A DNA stretch of 64,000 nt from Bacteroidales bacterium (GTDB lineage: Bacteria > Bacteroidota > Bacteroidia > Bacteroidales > CAIWKO01): NCBI GenBank assembly GCA_023228145.1, contig JALOBU010000010.1, forward strand, positions 54,021 through 118,020. The letters run 5' to 3'. Shown here in pieces: positions 17,738 to 26,461 of the stretch. The number at the start of each line of letters is the position of its first letter. Position 1 is the stretch's first letter. The notes below the pieces were generated by a model. The model was not told where the DNA came from. It saw only the letters and a list, made by a program, of their open reading frames with translations, and did no database searches. Position numbers and translations under genes: made by a program.

Positions 17738-17801
17738 AAATTTTTGTTTTGTATAAGAAGCTGCCTTTCTGTTCGTTTTTCCTATAAATAATCACTACAG
17801 C

Positions 17802-19223
17802 ATGAAAAAAACACTTTGGTTCATTTTGCTTGTTTTCGTTGCGGGATTTCAAACTTTTCCCCAGAATTCTGCTGTTGACGATAGCTTAGTGATTAAAAAG
17901 ATACAAGCGGATATTTGTATACTGGCTTCTGATTCAATGATAGGAAGGGAAACGGGGACTCCCGGCGAATGGATGGCCAGGAAATACATAGAAAGCCGTT
18001 TCAAAGAAATCGGATTACAATCTCTTTTTGACACATCTTATTTTGAAGCATTCGAATATTTTGACTCCGATTTTGTTGACCTGGGAACTTTTTTTGAACT
18101 TAACGGCAAAGCCCTGAAGCTCTATCTAGATTATTATCCGCTTGGCTTTTCCTCAAATGATACTGTATCTGGCGAAATGGTATTTGTGGGTACCGGCATT
18201 TATAATGAACGTGAAAAAGTAAACGATTACGCAGGCCTCGGTGATTTGAAAAATAAAATTTTTATTATGGACCTTGCAATCCCCGATAAATATTTAAAAA
18301 ATAATGATTTGTGGGAGAGCACACAGAAAGTCTCGAGAGTAAACCTTGCTGCTGAAAGAGGTGCAAAAGCTGTGATTTTCTTTTCTTCCGACAAAAGTTA
18401 TGGCATACCGGTAAAAAATCCCTCATTTTTTATTGAGCGGTGTAATATTCCTGTGGTTTTTCTGATGGATGCTTCCCTTATTGATGTAAAAAATCCCGGA
18501 AAGGCAAATGTTGGCGTAAATATAAAACGCAGCGGCAACCGTAAGGCTTGGAATGTGGGTGCTTATTTGGATAATCATGCCGAATACACTGTTGTTATTG
18601 GCGCACATTATGACCATCTGGGGATGGGTTTTTCCGGTACACGTGATGCTGGAAATTACGAAGTGCACAATGGGGCGGATGATAATGCCAGTGGGGTGGC
18701 AGGTGTGTTAGAAATAGCAGAAATGCTGGTGCATTCGGATATGAAAAATAATAATTATATTTTTTTGGCTTTTTCTGCAGAAGAAAAAGGACTGATTGGC
18801 TCCGCAAAATTTCTTGAAAAAGAAAGCTATCCACAGGAAAAACTAAACTACATGATAGACCTTGATATGATAGGGCGGCTCGATGATAAAAATAACCTGA
18901 AAATATACGGCACGGGTACTTCAAACGTATGGGACGATGCTATTGACAGAATCAGCAATCCAGAAATGAAAGTTACTAAAATAAAAACAGGTATTGGAGG
19001 CTCCGACCACACATCTTTTAATCAGAAACAAATTCCTGCCATATTTATACACACCGGTTTGCACGCGGATTACCACAAAGCCGTTGACGATTGTGAATTA
19101 ATTAATTTTTCAGGGTTAAATGAAGTAATGAAATACACTTACAACATCATAAAATTCCTTGACAAAGCCGGCAAAATAAGTTATCGTCCGGCAACAGTTA
19201 TTGATGAAATACTGATTAAATAA
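17802..19223 (+). CDS. Exported M28 family zinc aminopeptidase with PA-like insert
   Basis: A 473-residue exported protein: signal peptide (about residues 1-20), a PA-like region near 125-240 (G-L-G-D-L-K-N-K-I-F-I-M-D), then the M28 catalytic domain. The zinc ligands are visible in order: His269 and Asp271 of G-A-H-Y-D-H-L-G, N-G-A-D-D-N-A-S-G, S-A-E-E-K-G-L-I-G-S (catalytic Glu plus zinc Glu), D-L-D-M-I-G-R and the final H-A-D-Y-H-K. It removes N-terminal amino acids from peptides outside the cytoplasm. It lies downstream of the M49-like gene and ends seven bases from a convergent gene. Confidence 0.92.
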   Translation: MKKTLWFILLVFVAGFQTFPQNSAVDDSLVIKKIQADICILASDSMIGRETGTPGEWMARKYIESRFKEIGLQSLFDTSYFEAFEYFDSDFVDLGTFFELNGKALKLYLDYYPLGFSSNDTVSGEMVFVGTGIYNEREKVNDYAGLGDLKNKIFIMDLAIPDKYLKNNDLWESTQKVSRVNLAAERGAKAVIFFSSDKSYGIPVKNPSFFIERCNIPVVFLMDASLIDVKNPGKANVGVNIKRSGNRKAWNVGAYLDNHAEYTVVIGAHYDHLGMGFSGTRDAGNYEVHNGADDNASGVAGVLEIAEMLVHSDMKNNNYIFLAFSAEEKGLIGSAKFLEKESYPQEKLNYMIDLDMIGRLDDKNNLKIYGTGTSNVWDDAIDRISNPEMKVTKIKTGIGGSDHTSFNQKQIPAIFIHTGLHADYHKAVDDCELINFSGLNEVMKYTYNIIKFLDKAGKISYRPATVIDEILIK

Positions 19224-19230
19224 TCTATCG

Positions 19231-20067
19231 TTATTGTTTAATTTCAAAAGAGTCAATTACCAGCATATTTGTATCTATGGCCTGTACAACAAGTCTGTTA
19301 TCTTTAATTTTTAGAGTACAAAAATGATATGTGTTTGTAAAAAGCTGTGACTCGGGAATTTTTTTTGTTTTAGGATACATTGGGGCGCCGCCACCGGCAG
19401 TGGTAATATAATAAATACCGTTTGAAAATGCCTTTTCGTAACAATGGTTATGGGCGTTAAAAACGAGGTCAACACCGTATTTTTCAAATAACGGCACAAG
19501 GTTTTTGCGCAGCTTTTTTATTTGAGTATTATGCGGTCCTGAACTATAGACGGGCAGATGCATTATTACTGCACAAAATTTGTTTTTTTCGTAGTTATTC
19601 AGGTCGTTTTCAAGCCAAAGGTATTGTTCGGAATCCTTGGTATAATCTGAAAAATTATCAATAATTACAAAATGCATATTCATAATGTTTACCGAATACC
19701 ATTTGCCATTGTTTGGCAGAGAAAAATCATGCGATACGGTTTTTGAATGCAGTTCATGGTTCCCATAGCAAGGATAAAACCGGCTACTGTCTATAATAAT
19801 AGAAAAAAACTTTTTAAATGTAACCCAAGCTGATTTTTTTAACCCGTTGAAAACAATGTCGCCTGTATGAAATACTGCAACAGGTTTTAACTGCATGATC
19901 TTTTTTGAAATGCTTTGATTCACAAGGTGGTTAATACGTATATTTCCCGAAACTTTGGTGCGGGTGTCGCCAAATACCACAACAACAGAATCGGTTTGAG
20001 CCGGCAGAATTGAATGGCGGCAAATAATTAAAAAAACAAAAATCAGGTAAGAATAAAATTTTCTCAA
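19231..20067 (-). CDS. Exported calcineurin-like metallophosphoesterase
   Basis: A 278-residue exported protein (signal peptide ending near L-P-A-Q) with the five metallophosphoesterase motifs: F-G-D-T-R, H-T-G-D-I-V, Y-G-N-H-E, M-H-L-P-V-Y and F-N-A-H-N-H. These bind two metal ions. The arrangement resembles purple acid phosphatase-like enzymes, which hydrolyse phosphomonoesters. There is no membrane anchor beyond the signal peptide, so it is probably periplasmic. The gene stands alone with its own -7 box; the substrate is unknown. Confidence 0.88.
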   Translation of the reverse strand: MRKFYSYLIFVFLIICRHSILPAQTDSVVVVFGDTRTKVSGNIRINHLVNQSISKKIMQLKPVAVFHTGDIVFNGLKKSAWVTFKKFFSIIIDSSRFYPCYGNHELHSKTVSHDFSLPNNGKWYSVNIMNMHFVIIDNFSDYTKDSEQYLWLENDLNNYEKNKFCAVIMHLPVYSSGPHNTQIKKLRKNLVPLFEKYGVDLVFNAHNHCYEKAFSNGIYYITTAGGGAPMYPKTKKIPESQLFTNTYHFCTLKIKDNRLVVQAIDTNMLVIDSFEIKQ

Positions 20068-20085
20068 AATATTTGATTGTTTTTA

Positions 20086-20093
20086 CAAAAATA
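20086..20093 (-). promoter_or_regulatory. -7 box for the metallophosphoesterase gene
   Basis: On the minus strand this reads TATTTTTG, a perfect TAnnTTTG, 18 bases upstream of the ATG at 20067. Confidence 0.45.
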
Positions 20094-20318
20094 GAAAATC
20101 CCCGTATTTATATGTCTTTGTTGATTTTTATTATAAGAGTGTTTTGTTGTTAATTTTTGAAAGAAAACAGATACAATGGCACGGATGCAAAAATCCAGGC
20201 ATAAAGTTTCTGCTCATTGAACTTATTCGGAATTATTTTATACTTTTATTGTGGAATTTCAATAAAAAAATATCTAATACCCGATTTTTTCAAATAATAA
20301 CTTAAATCCTCACAAGCC

Positions 20319-21251
20319 ATGAAAACAAAAAAATTTTTTATAGCAAGTCTTTTTGCCTTGCTTATTGTTTGCCTGCAGCTTAGCAGTTGCGGAAGCAAAT
20401 CAGAACAAAAAAATTATGATAGCCCGGAAACAGGATATTATGAAAAGTCCCCTGCCACTTCAGCTGAAGAAGAGGTAACAGAAACAAAGGATTATAACAC
20501 AAAAAGTGAAGGCCAAAAATTCAATGGAGTTAATGATAAAATTACACCGCAGGAAACTCAGGAAAAAATCCCGCAGAAAATCATTAAAACCGCCGATATC
20601 AGCTTTCAGGTGGAAAAATACATTACAGCGCGTGCAAAAATTCTGGAAATTATCAAAAAACACGGGGGTTATGTTTCTTCAGAAAACCAAACAAGCGACG
20701 AATACCGCACCAGCAATATCATGATAATCAGGGTAACGTCTTCTGTTTTTGATGCGTTGGTTGATGAATTATTAAAAGAAGCGGTGTTTATTGATTATAA
20801 AAAAATTGAAGCACAAGATGTTACTGAAGAATTCGTTGATATTAATGCAAGGTTGAAATCCAAAAAAGATGCCATGCAGCAATATGAAGCCATACTCAAA
20901 AAGGCTTATACCATCAATGATATTCTTGAGGTTCAGCAATATATCCGCACTTTACAGGAAGAAATTGAATCGCTGGAAGGCCGGCTGAAATACCTAAACA
21001 ATAAAGTGGAGTTAAGCACCATCAATGCTACATTTTACGAACAGGGAAAGATTATACCTGCACAGAAAAACTCATTTGGCTACAAGCTTAAAGAAGCCTT
21101 ATCGTGGGGTTGGCAAGGGTTGTTAGTTTTCTTTATCGGTATTATCTATCTATGGCCCTTGTGGATAATTTTAGGAATTTCCTTGTTCTTATTGTTTTAT
21201 TTTCTGAAAAAAGCCCGTAAAAAAAGAGCTGCCCGCAAGCTTCAACAATAA
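20319..21251 (+). CDS. DUF4349 lipoprotein with coiled coil and C-terminal membrane helix
   Basis: A 310-residue protein. A lipobox (L-S-S-C-G) gives a lipidated N-terminus, followed by an acidic, low-complexity linker to about residue 85. The conserved DUF4349 region (I-I-K-T-A-D-I-S-F-Q-V, then V-T-E-E-F-V-D-I-N-A-R-L-K-S-K) comes next. A heptad-like coiled coil spans about 175-235 and one or two membrane helices about 255-300, ending in a basic tail (K-K-A-R-K-K-R-A-A-R-K). The function of DUF4349 is unknown. The gene is monocistronic, with a clear hairpin terminator just downstream. Confidence 0.85.
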   Translation: MKTKKFFIASLFALLIVCLQLSSCGSKSEQKNYDSPETGYYEKSPATSAEEEVTETKDYNTKSEGQKFNGVNDKITPQETQEKIPQKIIKTADISFQVEKYITARAKILEIIKKHGGYVSSENQTSDEYRTSNIMIIRVTSSVFDALVDELLKEAVFIDYKKIEAQDVTEEFVDINARLKSKKDAMQQYEAILKKAYTINDILEVQQYIRTLQEEIESLEGRLKYLNNKVELSTINATFYEQGKIIPAQKNSFGYKLKEALSWGWQGLLVFFIGIIYLWPLWIILGISLFLLFYFLKKARKKRAARKLQQ

Positions 21252-21270
21252 TAAAACAAATAAAAAATTT

Positions 21271-21302
21271 TAATAGCCCCACCATTAATGACGGGGCTAT
21301 TA
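21271..21302. terminator. Hairpin terminator after the DUF4349 gene
   Basis: TAATAGCCCC (21271-21280) and GGGGCTATTA (21293-21302) form a perfect 10-bp stem with a 12-base loop. There are A-runs on the right and a T-run on the left, so it can act in both directions. It sits 20 bases after the stop codon. Confidence 0.75.
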
Positions 21303-21368
21303 AAAATAATTTCAATCAAACAGGGTTTCAGCCCTTTTAAAAATAAATCTATTAAATCCATTTTTTAA

Positions 21369-21376
21369 TATTTTTG
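21369..21376 (+). promoter_or_regulatory. -7 box for the SpoU methyltransferase gene
   Basis: TATTTTTG is a perfect TAnnTTTG, 19 bases upstream of the ATG at 21396. Confidence 0.45.
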
Positions 21377-21395
21377 TTTTTGAAAAAATTCAACT

Positions 21396-22208
21396 ATGAA
21401 ATCCAAACACGAAACCATCACCAGCGTAAGCAACAAACGAATTAAAAATATTGCATTGCTGATGCGTAAGCAATCCGAGCGCAAAGCTCAGAGATTGATG
21501 GTGGTGGAAGGCGAAAAAGAAATCCGTCAGGCCCTGAATGCGGGTGTCGTCCCGGATTCTGTTTTTATTTGTCACAAAATCGCTACAGACCAAGCGCTTG
21601 TTGAACAATGCACAGCAGCTTGCACGGCGGAAAATTTGTTTTTTATCACTAAAGATGTTTTTGCAAAAGTGGCTTACCGCGACGACAGCGGAGGAATTAT
21701 TTTGCTTGCCAAAACCCGTTATTTACAATTAGACGACATAACACTTCCGCCAAATTCTCTGATTGTTATTCTTGAAAATGTTGAAAAACCAGGTAATCTG
21801 GGGGCAGTGCTTCGCACCTGTGATGCTGCCGGCGTTGATTTACTCATCATTTGCGATCCGGAAACGGATATATACAATCCCAATGTCATACGTTCGGGCA
21901 TAGGTTGTATATTTACACAAAGAGTTGTTGTCTGCACTTCCAATGAAGCTATAGTCTGGCTGAAAAAAAATAAGATTACGGTTTATGCTGCCGCGCTGCA
22001 AACGAACGATTTTTATCATGAAGCCGATATGACAAACCCTGTTGCTTTGGTTTTCGGAACTGAGGCTTCCGGTCTTACAGAAAAATGGCTGCATACCGCT
22101 GACCAGATCATTAAAATCCCCATGCTGGGAACCATTGACTCGCTGAATGTTTCAAATTCCGTAGCGATTATGGTTTACGAAGCAAAACGGCAGCGGGGGT
22201 TTGCATGA
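21396..22208 (+). CDS. SpoU/TrmH family RNA 2'-O-methyltransferase
   Basis: A 270-residue SPOUT-fold methyltransferase. An N-terminal substrate-binding part (E-G-E-K-E-I-R-Q-A-L) is followed by the trefoil-knot domain with its three motifs: E-N-V-E-K-P-G-N-L-G-A-V-L-R-T (motif 1), F-G-T-E-A-S-G-L (motif 2) and I-P-M-L-G-T-I-D-S-L-N-V-S-N (motif 3). These enzymes methylate the ribose 2'-OH of rRNA or tRNA using S-adenosylmethionine. The target nucleotide cannot be assigned from sequence alone. The stop codon is followed four bases later by a perfect 34-bp palindrome. Confidence 0.92.
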   Translation: MKSKHETITSVSNKRIKNIALLMRKQSERKAQRLMVVEGEKEIRQALNAGVVPDSVFICHKIATDQALVEQCTAACTAENLFFITKDVFAKVAYRDDSGGIILLAKTRYLQLDDITLPPNSLIVILENVEKPGNLGAVLRTCDAAGVDLLIICDPETDIYNPNVIRSGIGCIFTQRVVVCTSNEAIVWLKKNKITVYAAALQTNDFYHEADMTNPVALVFGTEASGLTEKWLHTADQIIKIPMLGTIDSLNVSNSVAIMVYEAKRQRGFA

Positions 22209-22211
22209 TTG

Positions 22212-22245
22212 TTTGCAGTATAAATTCATGAATTTATACTGCAAA
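22212..22245. terminator. Perfect 34-bp palindrome, probable terminator
   Basis: The two 17-base halves, starting TTTGCAGTATAAATTCA at 22212, are exact reverse complements with no spacer. As RNA this folds into a long AT-rich hairpin; a run of seven T residues begins 11 bases beyond it. It lies between the SpoU stop and the promoter box of the next gene. It could end transcription, but the perfect symmetry also fits a protein-binding operator. Confidence 0.6.
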
Positions 22246-22263
22246 TCCAAACTGTTTTTTTAT

Positions 22264-22271
22264 TACCTTTG
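22264..22271 (+). promoter_or_regulatory. -7 box for the outer-membrane protein gene
   Basis: TACCTTTG is a perfect TAnnTTTG. It is eight bases before an ATG at 22280 and 50 bases before the ATG at 22322 preferred here. Confidence 0.45.
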
Positions 22272-22321
22272 CTGCAATAATGTTGTTTAAAAACTGTTAT
22301 TACCAAAAACAAAAGACTGGT

Positions 22322-23002
22322 ATGAAATTCATTAAATACTTCCTTCTTTTTTCTTTTGTTTTACTTTTTGCATCAACAGACAGTTTTGCTCAAATAGGTT
22401 TTTATTCTGATTCAACATCTGAATCCGGTATGGATAACCACAAAAACAACGCATCATTATTGAAGTATAAACGACTGGGTGTTTCGATGGAAATGGGCGT
22501 GGGTATAAGTGGCTCAAAATACGGAGCGGGGGCTTATACATATTTGTCCCCATTTCTGAGTTATCGCGTGTCTCCAAAATTCCGCCTCGATGTGGGAGCA
22601 AGTTATATTCAGGGTTTTAATAATTCAGGAATAAATGAATATTACTTTGGGAAAAATCCCGCATACCTTTCGATCTTTGCCCGTGGAAATTATCTGGTTT
22701 CTGATAAGCTGTTAATTTCGGGCGCCGTTTATAAAATGTTCGATCTGAACAAACCTGAAACAAGCGACATTTTATCACAGAAGAAAAAATTCAACAATTA
22801 CGGAGTCATGCTGGGCGTGGATTATAAAATCACCGAAAATCTTACTATTGGCGCCCAGGTCAATTTCTCCGACCGCAATCCATATTATTATCCCGGCTCT
22901 TATTATAACCAGAACGAATTTGGCCCGGATTTTCATCAGGGAATGAACCAATACAACGGCTTTGGCGGGATTCGCCCTTATTACGGATTTGGGAGCTGGT
23001 AG
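22322..23002 (+). CDS. Putative outer-membrane beta-barrel protein
   Basis: A 226-residue exported protein. The signal peptide is clear from the ATG at 22322 (K-F-I-K-Y-F-L-L-F, ending D-S-F-A-Q). An upstream in-frame ATG at 22280 would add 14 polar residues in front of it, so I prefer 22322. The mature part alternates polar and hydrophobic or aromatic residues in strand-like stretches (L-G-V-S-M-E-M-G-V-G, F-R-L-D-V-G-A-S-Y, L-T-I-G-A-Q-V-N-F), as in small outer-membrane beta-barrels. The C-terminus is rich in Tyr, Gly and Pro and ends in F-G-S-W. No named family is recognised. Confidence 0.75.
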   Translation: MKFIKYFLLFSFVLLFASTDSFAQIGFYSDSTSESGMDNHKNNASLLKYKRLGVSMEMGVGISGSKYGAGAYTYLSPFLSYRVSPKFRLDVGASYIQGFNNSGINEYYFGKNPAYLSIFARGNYLVSDKLLISGAVYKMFDLNKPETSDILSQKKKFNNYGVMLGVDYKITENLTIGAQVNFSDRNPYYYPGSYYNQNEFGPDFHQGMNQYNGFGGIRPYYGFGSW

Positions 23003-23028
23003 AAGCAGAATTACATTAAAAAAAAGCC

Positions 23029-23949
23029 TTAGCTTTGATTTAACGCATTAAGAATGAATACAAGCTGTTTTTCAACAGGCAGCATTCCGTCGATCCAGAT
23101 TATTTTTGTTCCCCTTCTCTCCATGCCCCGGAACCACGTCATCTGCCGCTTGGCAAACTGGTGTATGGCAATATTCAGCAAACGCTCCATTTCCTCATAG
23201 GAATATTGTTTCAATAAATATTTTGTAATATATTTGTATTCAAGTCCATAACGAATCAGTCGGCTTGGGCTGATACCCGAACTAATTAGTTTTTGCACCT
23301 CTTCAACCATGCCATCATTCAACCGTCTGGTTAAACGCTCGGTAATTCTTTTCCTCACCTCTTCCCGCGGTATTTGTACACCAAAAACATATTGTTTTTC
23401 AGGCAAATAAGAGTTTTTTTCTTTCGACTTTTCTTCAGAAAAATGCGCAATTTCTATGGCTCGTACCAGTCGGCGGCGGTTTTCGGTATCGGTTTCGTTG
23501 TGAAGCGTTTTATATGATTCTAAAATCTTTATTAATTCTTCATCGGTTTTGTTTTCAAGGGATTTGCGAAAAGTTTCGTTAACAGGCACATCAGGTACGA
23601 CATAGTTTTTTAACACGGCCTCGATATAAAGCCCTGTACCTCCGCACAATATCGGAATATTTTTTCTGTATGAAATCTCTTGAAATACCCTTTTAAAATC
23701 ATTTACAAAACGATGAAGGTTGTATTCTTCTCCAGCTTCGGCAATATCAATAAGGTGATAGGGAATTATTTTCCCGTTCATTTTATAATCATCCAAATCT
23801 TTCCCCGTTCCTATAGTCATACCGCGGAAAACCTGCCGCGAATCAGCACTGATGATTTCCCCACCGATATTTGCAGCCAGTGCAACAGCCAATTTGGTTT
23901 TTCCGCAAGCCGTAGGGCCAAGAATTGTAATAAAATAATCAGGGTTCAA
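23029..23949 (-). CDS. miaA: tRNA dimethylallyltransferase
   Basis: A 306-residue MiaA, which transfers a dimethylallyl group to N6 of A37 in tRNAs that read codons starting with U. Motifs are the P-loop G-P-T-A-C-G-K-T, S-A-D-S-R-Q-V-F, the C-G-G-T-G-L-Y-I-E-A segment and K-R-Q-M-T-W-F-R. The start codon appears to be TTG: there is no in-frame ATG between the upstream stop and the P-loop, which begins about ten residues in. It converges on the outer-membrane protein gene with a 26-base gap. Confidence 0.95.
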   Translation of the reverse strand: MNPDYFITILGPTACGKTKLAVALAANIGGEIISADSRQVFRGMTIGTGKDLDDYKMNGKIIPYHLIDIAEAGEEYNLHRFVNDFKRVFQEISYRKNIPILCGGTGLYIEAVLKNYVVPDVPVNETFRKSLENKTDEELIKILESYKTLHNETDTENRRRLVRAIEIAHFSEEKSKEKNSYLPEKQYVFGVQIPREEVRKRITERLTRRLNDGMVEEVQKLISSGISPSRLIRYGLEYKYITKYLLKQYSYEEMERLLNIAIHQFAKRQMTWFRGMERRGTKIIWIDGMLPVEKQLVFILNALNQS

Positions 23950-24072
23950 TTTCTTTTTTTTAGGATACCGAAATTACTATTTTTTTCTTTTACGAGGATT
24001 ATCAGGACTAAAGACCTTTACTAACACTATTTAAATTTGATTTTTTTAATAAATGTCCTTCAAACAAAACAC

Positions 24073-24080
24073 TATATTTG
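24073..24080 (+). promoter_or_regulatory. -7 box for the MFS transporter gene
   Basis: TATATTTG is a perfect TAnnTTTG, 20 bases upstream of the ATG at 24101. It lies inside the longer open frame from 24053, which decides against that earlier start. Confidence 0.5.
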
Positions 24081-24100
24081 TAACCCAAAATCAAAAACTT

Positions 24101-25483
24101 ATGACAGAAAAAATTCACCGTGTATTACGCGACTCTAAAGCTGCCCGCTGGGCTGCATTATTCATAGTATCATTTACCATGTTTGCTGGATATTTCCTGG
24201 CCGATGTAATGGCTCCGTTACAAACACTGCTTGAAAAGCAACTGAATTGGAATGCCAATGAATACGGTTTTTTTACCAGTGCCTACGGATGGTTTAATGT
24301 GTTTCTTTTCTTTTTAATTATCGGGGGCATTATCCTTGACAAAATGGGTGTGCGCTTTACCGGGCTCATGGCTGCCATGATAATGGTGGGGGGTACGGCA
24401 ATTAAATATTGGGCAATATCAACTCATTCGCTGGATGGCACAATATTGTTCGGCTGGAAAGCCCAAGTGATGGTGGCGGCAATTGGCTATGCTATTTTTG
24501 GTGTAGGCGTTGAGGTTGCCGGAATCACTGTTACAAAAATTATTGTCAAGTGGTTTAAAGGTCACGAAATTGCCCTTGCTATGGGAATCCAACTGGCAGT
24601 AGCAAGATTGGGAACTGCATTGGCACTTTCCACTTCTGCACCTATTGCGAAAGCAGCAGGAACAGTTTCTATGCCGGTACTTATTTGTTTAATTGCTTTA
24701 TGTATTGGGCTTCTATCTTTCTTTGTTTATACATTTCGCGATAAAAAACTTGATGCTTCAATAAAAGCAGCTAACCTTGACAATGATGCACCGGCAGAGG
24801 AAGAATTTAAAATAAAAGATATTTTCAGAATTTTAAATAATAAAGGATGGTGGTATATTGCCCTACTTTGTGTACTTTTCTATTCTGCTGTTTTCCCGTT
24901 TTTGAAATATGCAACCAACCTTATGGTTAATAAATTTGGTGTTGATGAAGCTGTTGCCGGTGTTATTCCCGGGTTGCTCCCATTTGGGAACATCCTTTTA
25001 ACGCCTCTTTTTGGTGGTATTTATGATAAAAAAGGTAAAGGTGCGACAATAATGATAATAGGAGCCTTAATATTAATTCTTGTTCATGCCTTGTTTGCTG
25101 TACCTTTCCTGAATCACTGGTTTATAGCTATCTTACTAGTTATTACTCTGGGTATTGGTTTTTCTTTAGTTCCTTCTGCCATGTGGCCTTCCGTACCAAA
25201 AATTATCCCGGAAAGGCAATTGGGGACCGCATATTCCTTGATTTTCTGGGTTCAAAATTGGGGATTAATGGGTGTTCCTTATCTTATCGGATGGGTTCTG
25301 GATAAATATTGTGTTACGGGTCAAAATATTGTGGATGGACAGGCGGTAACCACATTCAATTACACGATCCCAATGTTGATTTTTATGGGATTTGGCGTGC
25401 TGGCACTAATATTTGCCTTTCTGTTAAAAGCTGAAGACAAAAAGAAAGGTTATGGTTTGCAGTTACCGAATATTAAAAAATAG
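24101..25483 (+). CDS. MFS transporter
   Basis: A 460-residue major facilitator superfamily protein with twelve membrane helices. The loop after helix 2 carries D-K-M-G-V-R (MFS motif A, usually G-x-L-a-D-r-x-G-r-k), and the mirror loop after helix 8 carries G-I-Y-D-K-K-G-K-G. A charged central loop (about residues 210-240, D-A-P-A-E-E-E-F-K) separates the two six-helix halves. The substrate is not evident. The gene stands alone; the start at 24101 is chosen because the upstream extension overlaps the -7 box. Confidence 0.88.
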   Translation: MTEKIHRVLRDSKAARWAALFIVSFTMFAGYFLADVMAPLQTLLEKQLNWNANEYGFFTSAYGWFNVFLFFLIIGGIILDKMGVRFTGLMAAMIMVGGTAIKYWAISTHSLDGTILFGWKAQVMVAAIGYAIFGVGVEVAGITVTKIIVKWFKGHEIALAMGIQLAVARLGTALALSTSAPIAKAAGTVSMPVLICLIALCIGLLSFFVYTFRDKKLDASIKAANLDNDAPAEEEFKIKDIFRILNNKGWWYIALLCVLFYSAVFPFLKYATNLMVNKFGVDEAVAGVIPGLLPFGNILLTPLFGGIYDKKGKGATIMIIGALILILVHALFAVPFLNHWFIAILLVITLGIGFSLVPSAMWPSVPKIIPERQLGTAYSLIFWVQNWGLMGVPYLIGWVLDKYCVTGQNIVDGQAVTTFNYTIPMLIFMGFGVLALIFAFLLKAEDKKKGYGLQLPNIKK

Positions 25484-25519
25484 ATTTTAGAAATAATAAA
25501 ATTGAGAGAGGTTGTCAAA

Positions 25520-25612
25520 ATAGTTTCTGTGAACTCTGTGAAAAACTCTGTGTAACTCTGTGGTTAAACAAAATGTTTTTTAACCACAGAGAACACAGAG
25601 ATAAAACAGAGG
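25520..25612. repeat. CTCTGTG hairpin repeat
   Basis: The left arm repeats ACTCTGTG three times and ends CTCTGTGGTTAAA (to about 25568). The right arm reads TTAACCACAGAGAACACAGAG (about 25579-25600) and then ACAGAGGG. The arms pair over about 22 bases with one indel. It fills the gap between the MFS gene and mqnB and is a different family from the GCGGGA repeats. Confidence 0.7.
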
Positions 25613-25658
25613 GATGTGTTTTTTTTGATACTTGTTCAATCTTACTGAAAATACTTCG

Positions 25659-26342
25659 ATGAAAATCCTCATTGTTTCGGCAACACAGGAAGAAATAAAA
25701 CCGCTGGCAAACACGCTGAAAGTGTTGCTGAAAAACGATTTCCGCACATACCAAACTGAATTAGCCGGGCATCAGCTTACATTACTCATTACAGGAGTAG
25801 GAATGGTTTCAACGGCTTACCGTTTGGGACAAATAAATTTATCGGATTTTGATTTGGCAATAAATGCAGGCATTGCGGGAAGTTTTAACGAATCGCTTGC
25901 CATTGGGGAAATGGTAAATGTTTATCAGGATTGTTTTGCAGAATTAGGTGCAGATTATGGCGATAAATTTATTTCATTAAACCGTTTGAATTTTTCCGGA
26001 GAATACTCCGAGCCGTTTTTTAGTGAGGACGGATTTATCAAGAATCAAACAGCAATAAAAAATCCCGAAATTGAAAAAATAAAAAAGGTCAGTGCAATAA
26101 CAGTAAATACATTAAGCAGCGAATCATCCCGCATTGAAAAAATGCTGAAAAATTTCTCTCCCGATATAGAGAGCATGGAAGGCGCAGCCTTTTTTTATGC
26201 CTGTCTGGCCCAAAATATTTCTTGTTTTCAATTAAGGACTATTTCAAACTACATCGAACCGCGAAACCTTAACAACTGGAACATTCCCTTTGCCATTGCC
26301 CTGCTTAACAAAAAGTTGCCTGAAATAATCAAAGCTTTCTGA
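25659..26342 (+). CDS. mqnB: Futalosine hydrolase
   Basis: A 227-residue nucleoside phosphorylase/hydrolase-fold protein of the MqnB type, which cleaves hypoxanthine from futalosine in the alternative menaquinone pathway. Motifs are I-L-I-V-S-A-T-Q-E-E at the N-terminus, I-T-G-V-G-M-V-S-T, I-N-A-G-I-A-G-S-F and the late E-S-M-E-G-A-A-F-F-Y, whose Glu residues contact the ribose. The ATG at 25659 directly precedes the conserved K-I-L-I-V strand. The next gene on the same strand is mqnD, which strongly supports the pathway assignment. Confidence 0.9.
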   Translation: MKILIVSATQEEIKPLANTLKVLLKNDFRTYQTELAGHQLTLLITGVGMVSTAYRLGQINLSDFDLAINAGIAGSFNESLAIGEMVNVYQDCFAELGADYGDKFISLNRLNFSGEYSEPFFSEDGFIKNQTAIKNPEIEKIKKVSAITVNTLSSESSRIEKMLKNFSPDIESMEGAAFFYACLAQNISCFQLRTISNYIEPRNLNNWNIPFAIALLNKKLPEIIKAF

Positions 26343-26384
26343 TAAATTTTTTTCGCTCTCCCTCCGCAATTGAAATCTAAACAA

Positions 26385-26392
26385 TACTTTTG
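26385..26392 (+). promoter_or_regulatory. -7 box for mqnD
   Basis: TACTTTTG is a perfect TAnnTTTG in the 119-base gap between mqnB and mqnD. The leader would be about 62 bases. It suggests mqnD has its own promoter. Confidence 0.4.
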
Positions 26393-26461
26393 CAAAAATA
26401 AACTTCTGCCCCGCAGCAGCGAACCAAACTTAATCTCTAATCTCTTAAATCTAACTTACAA

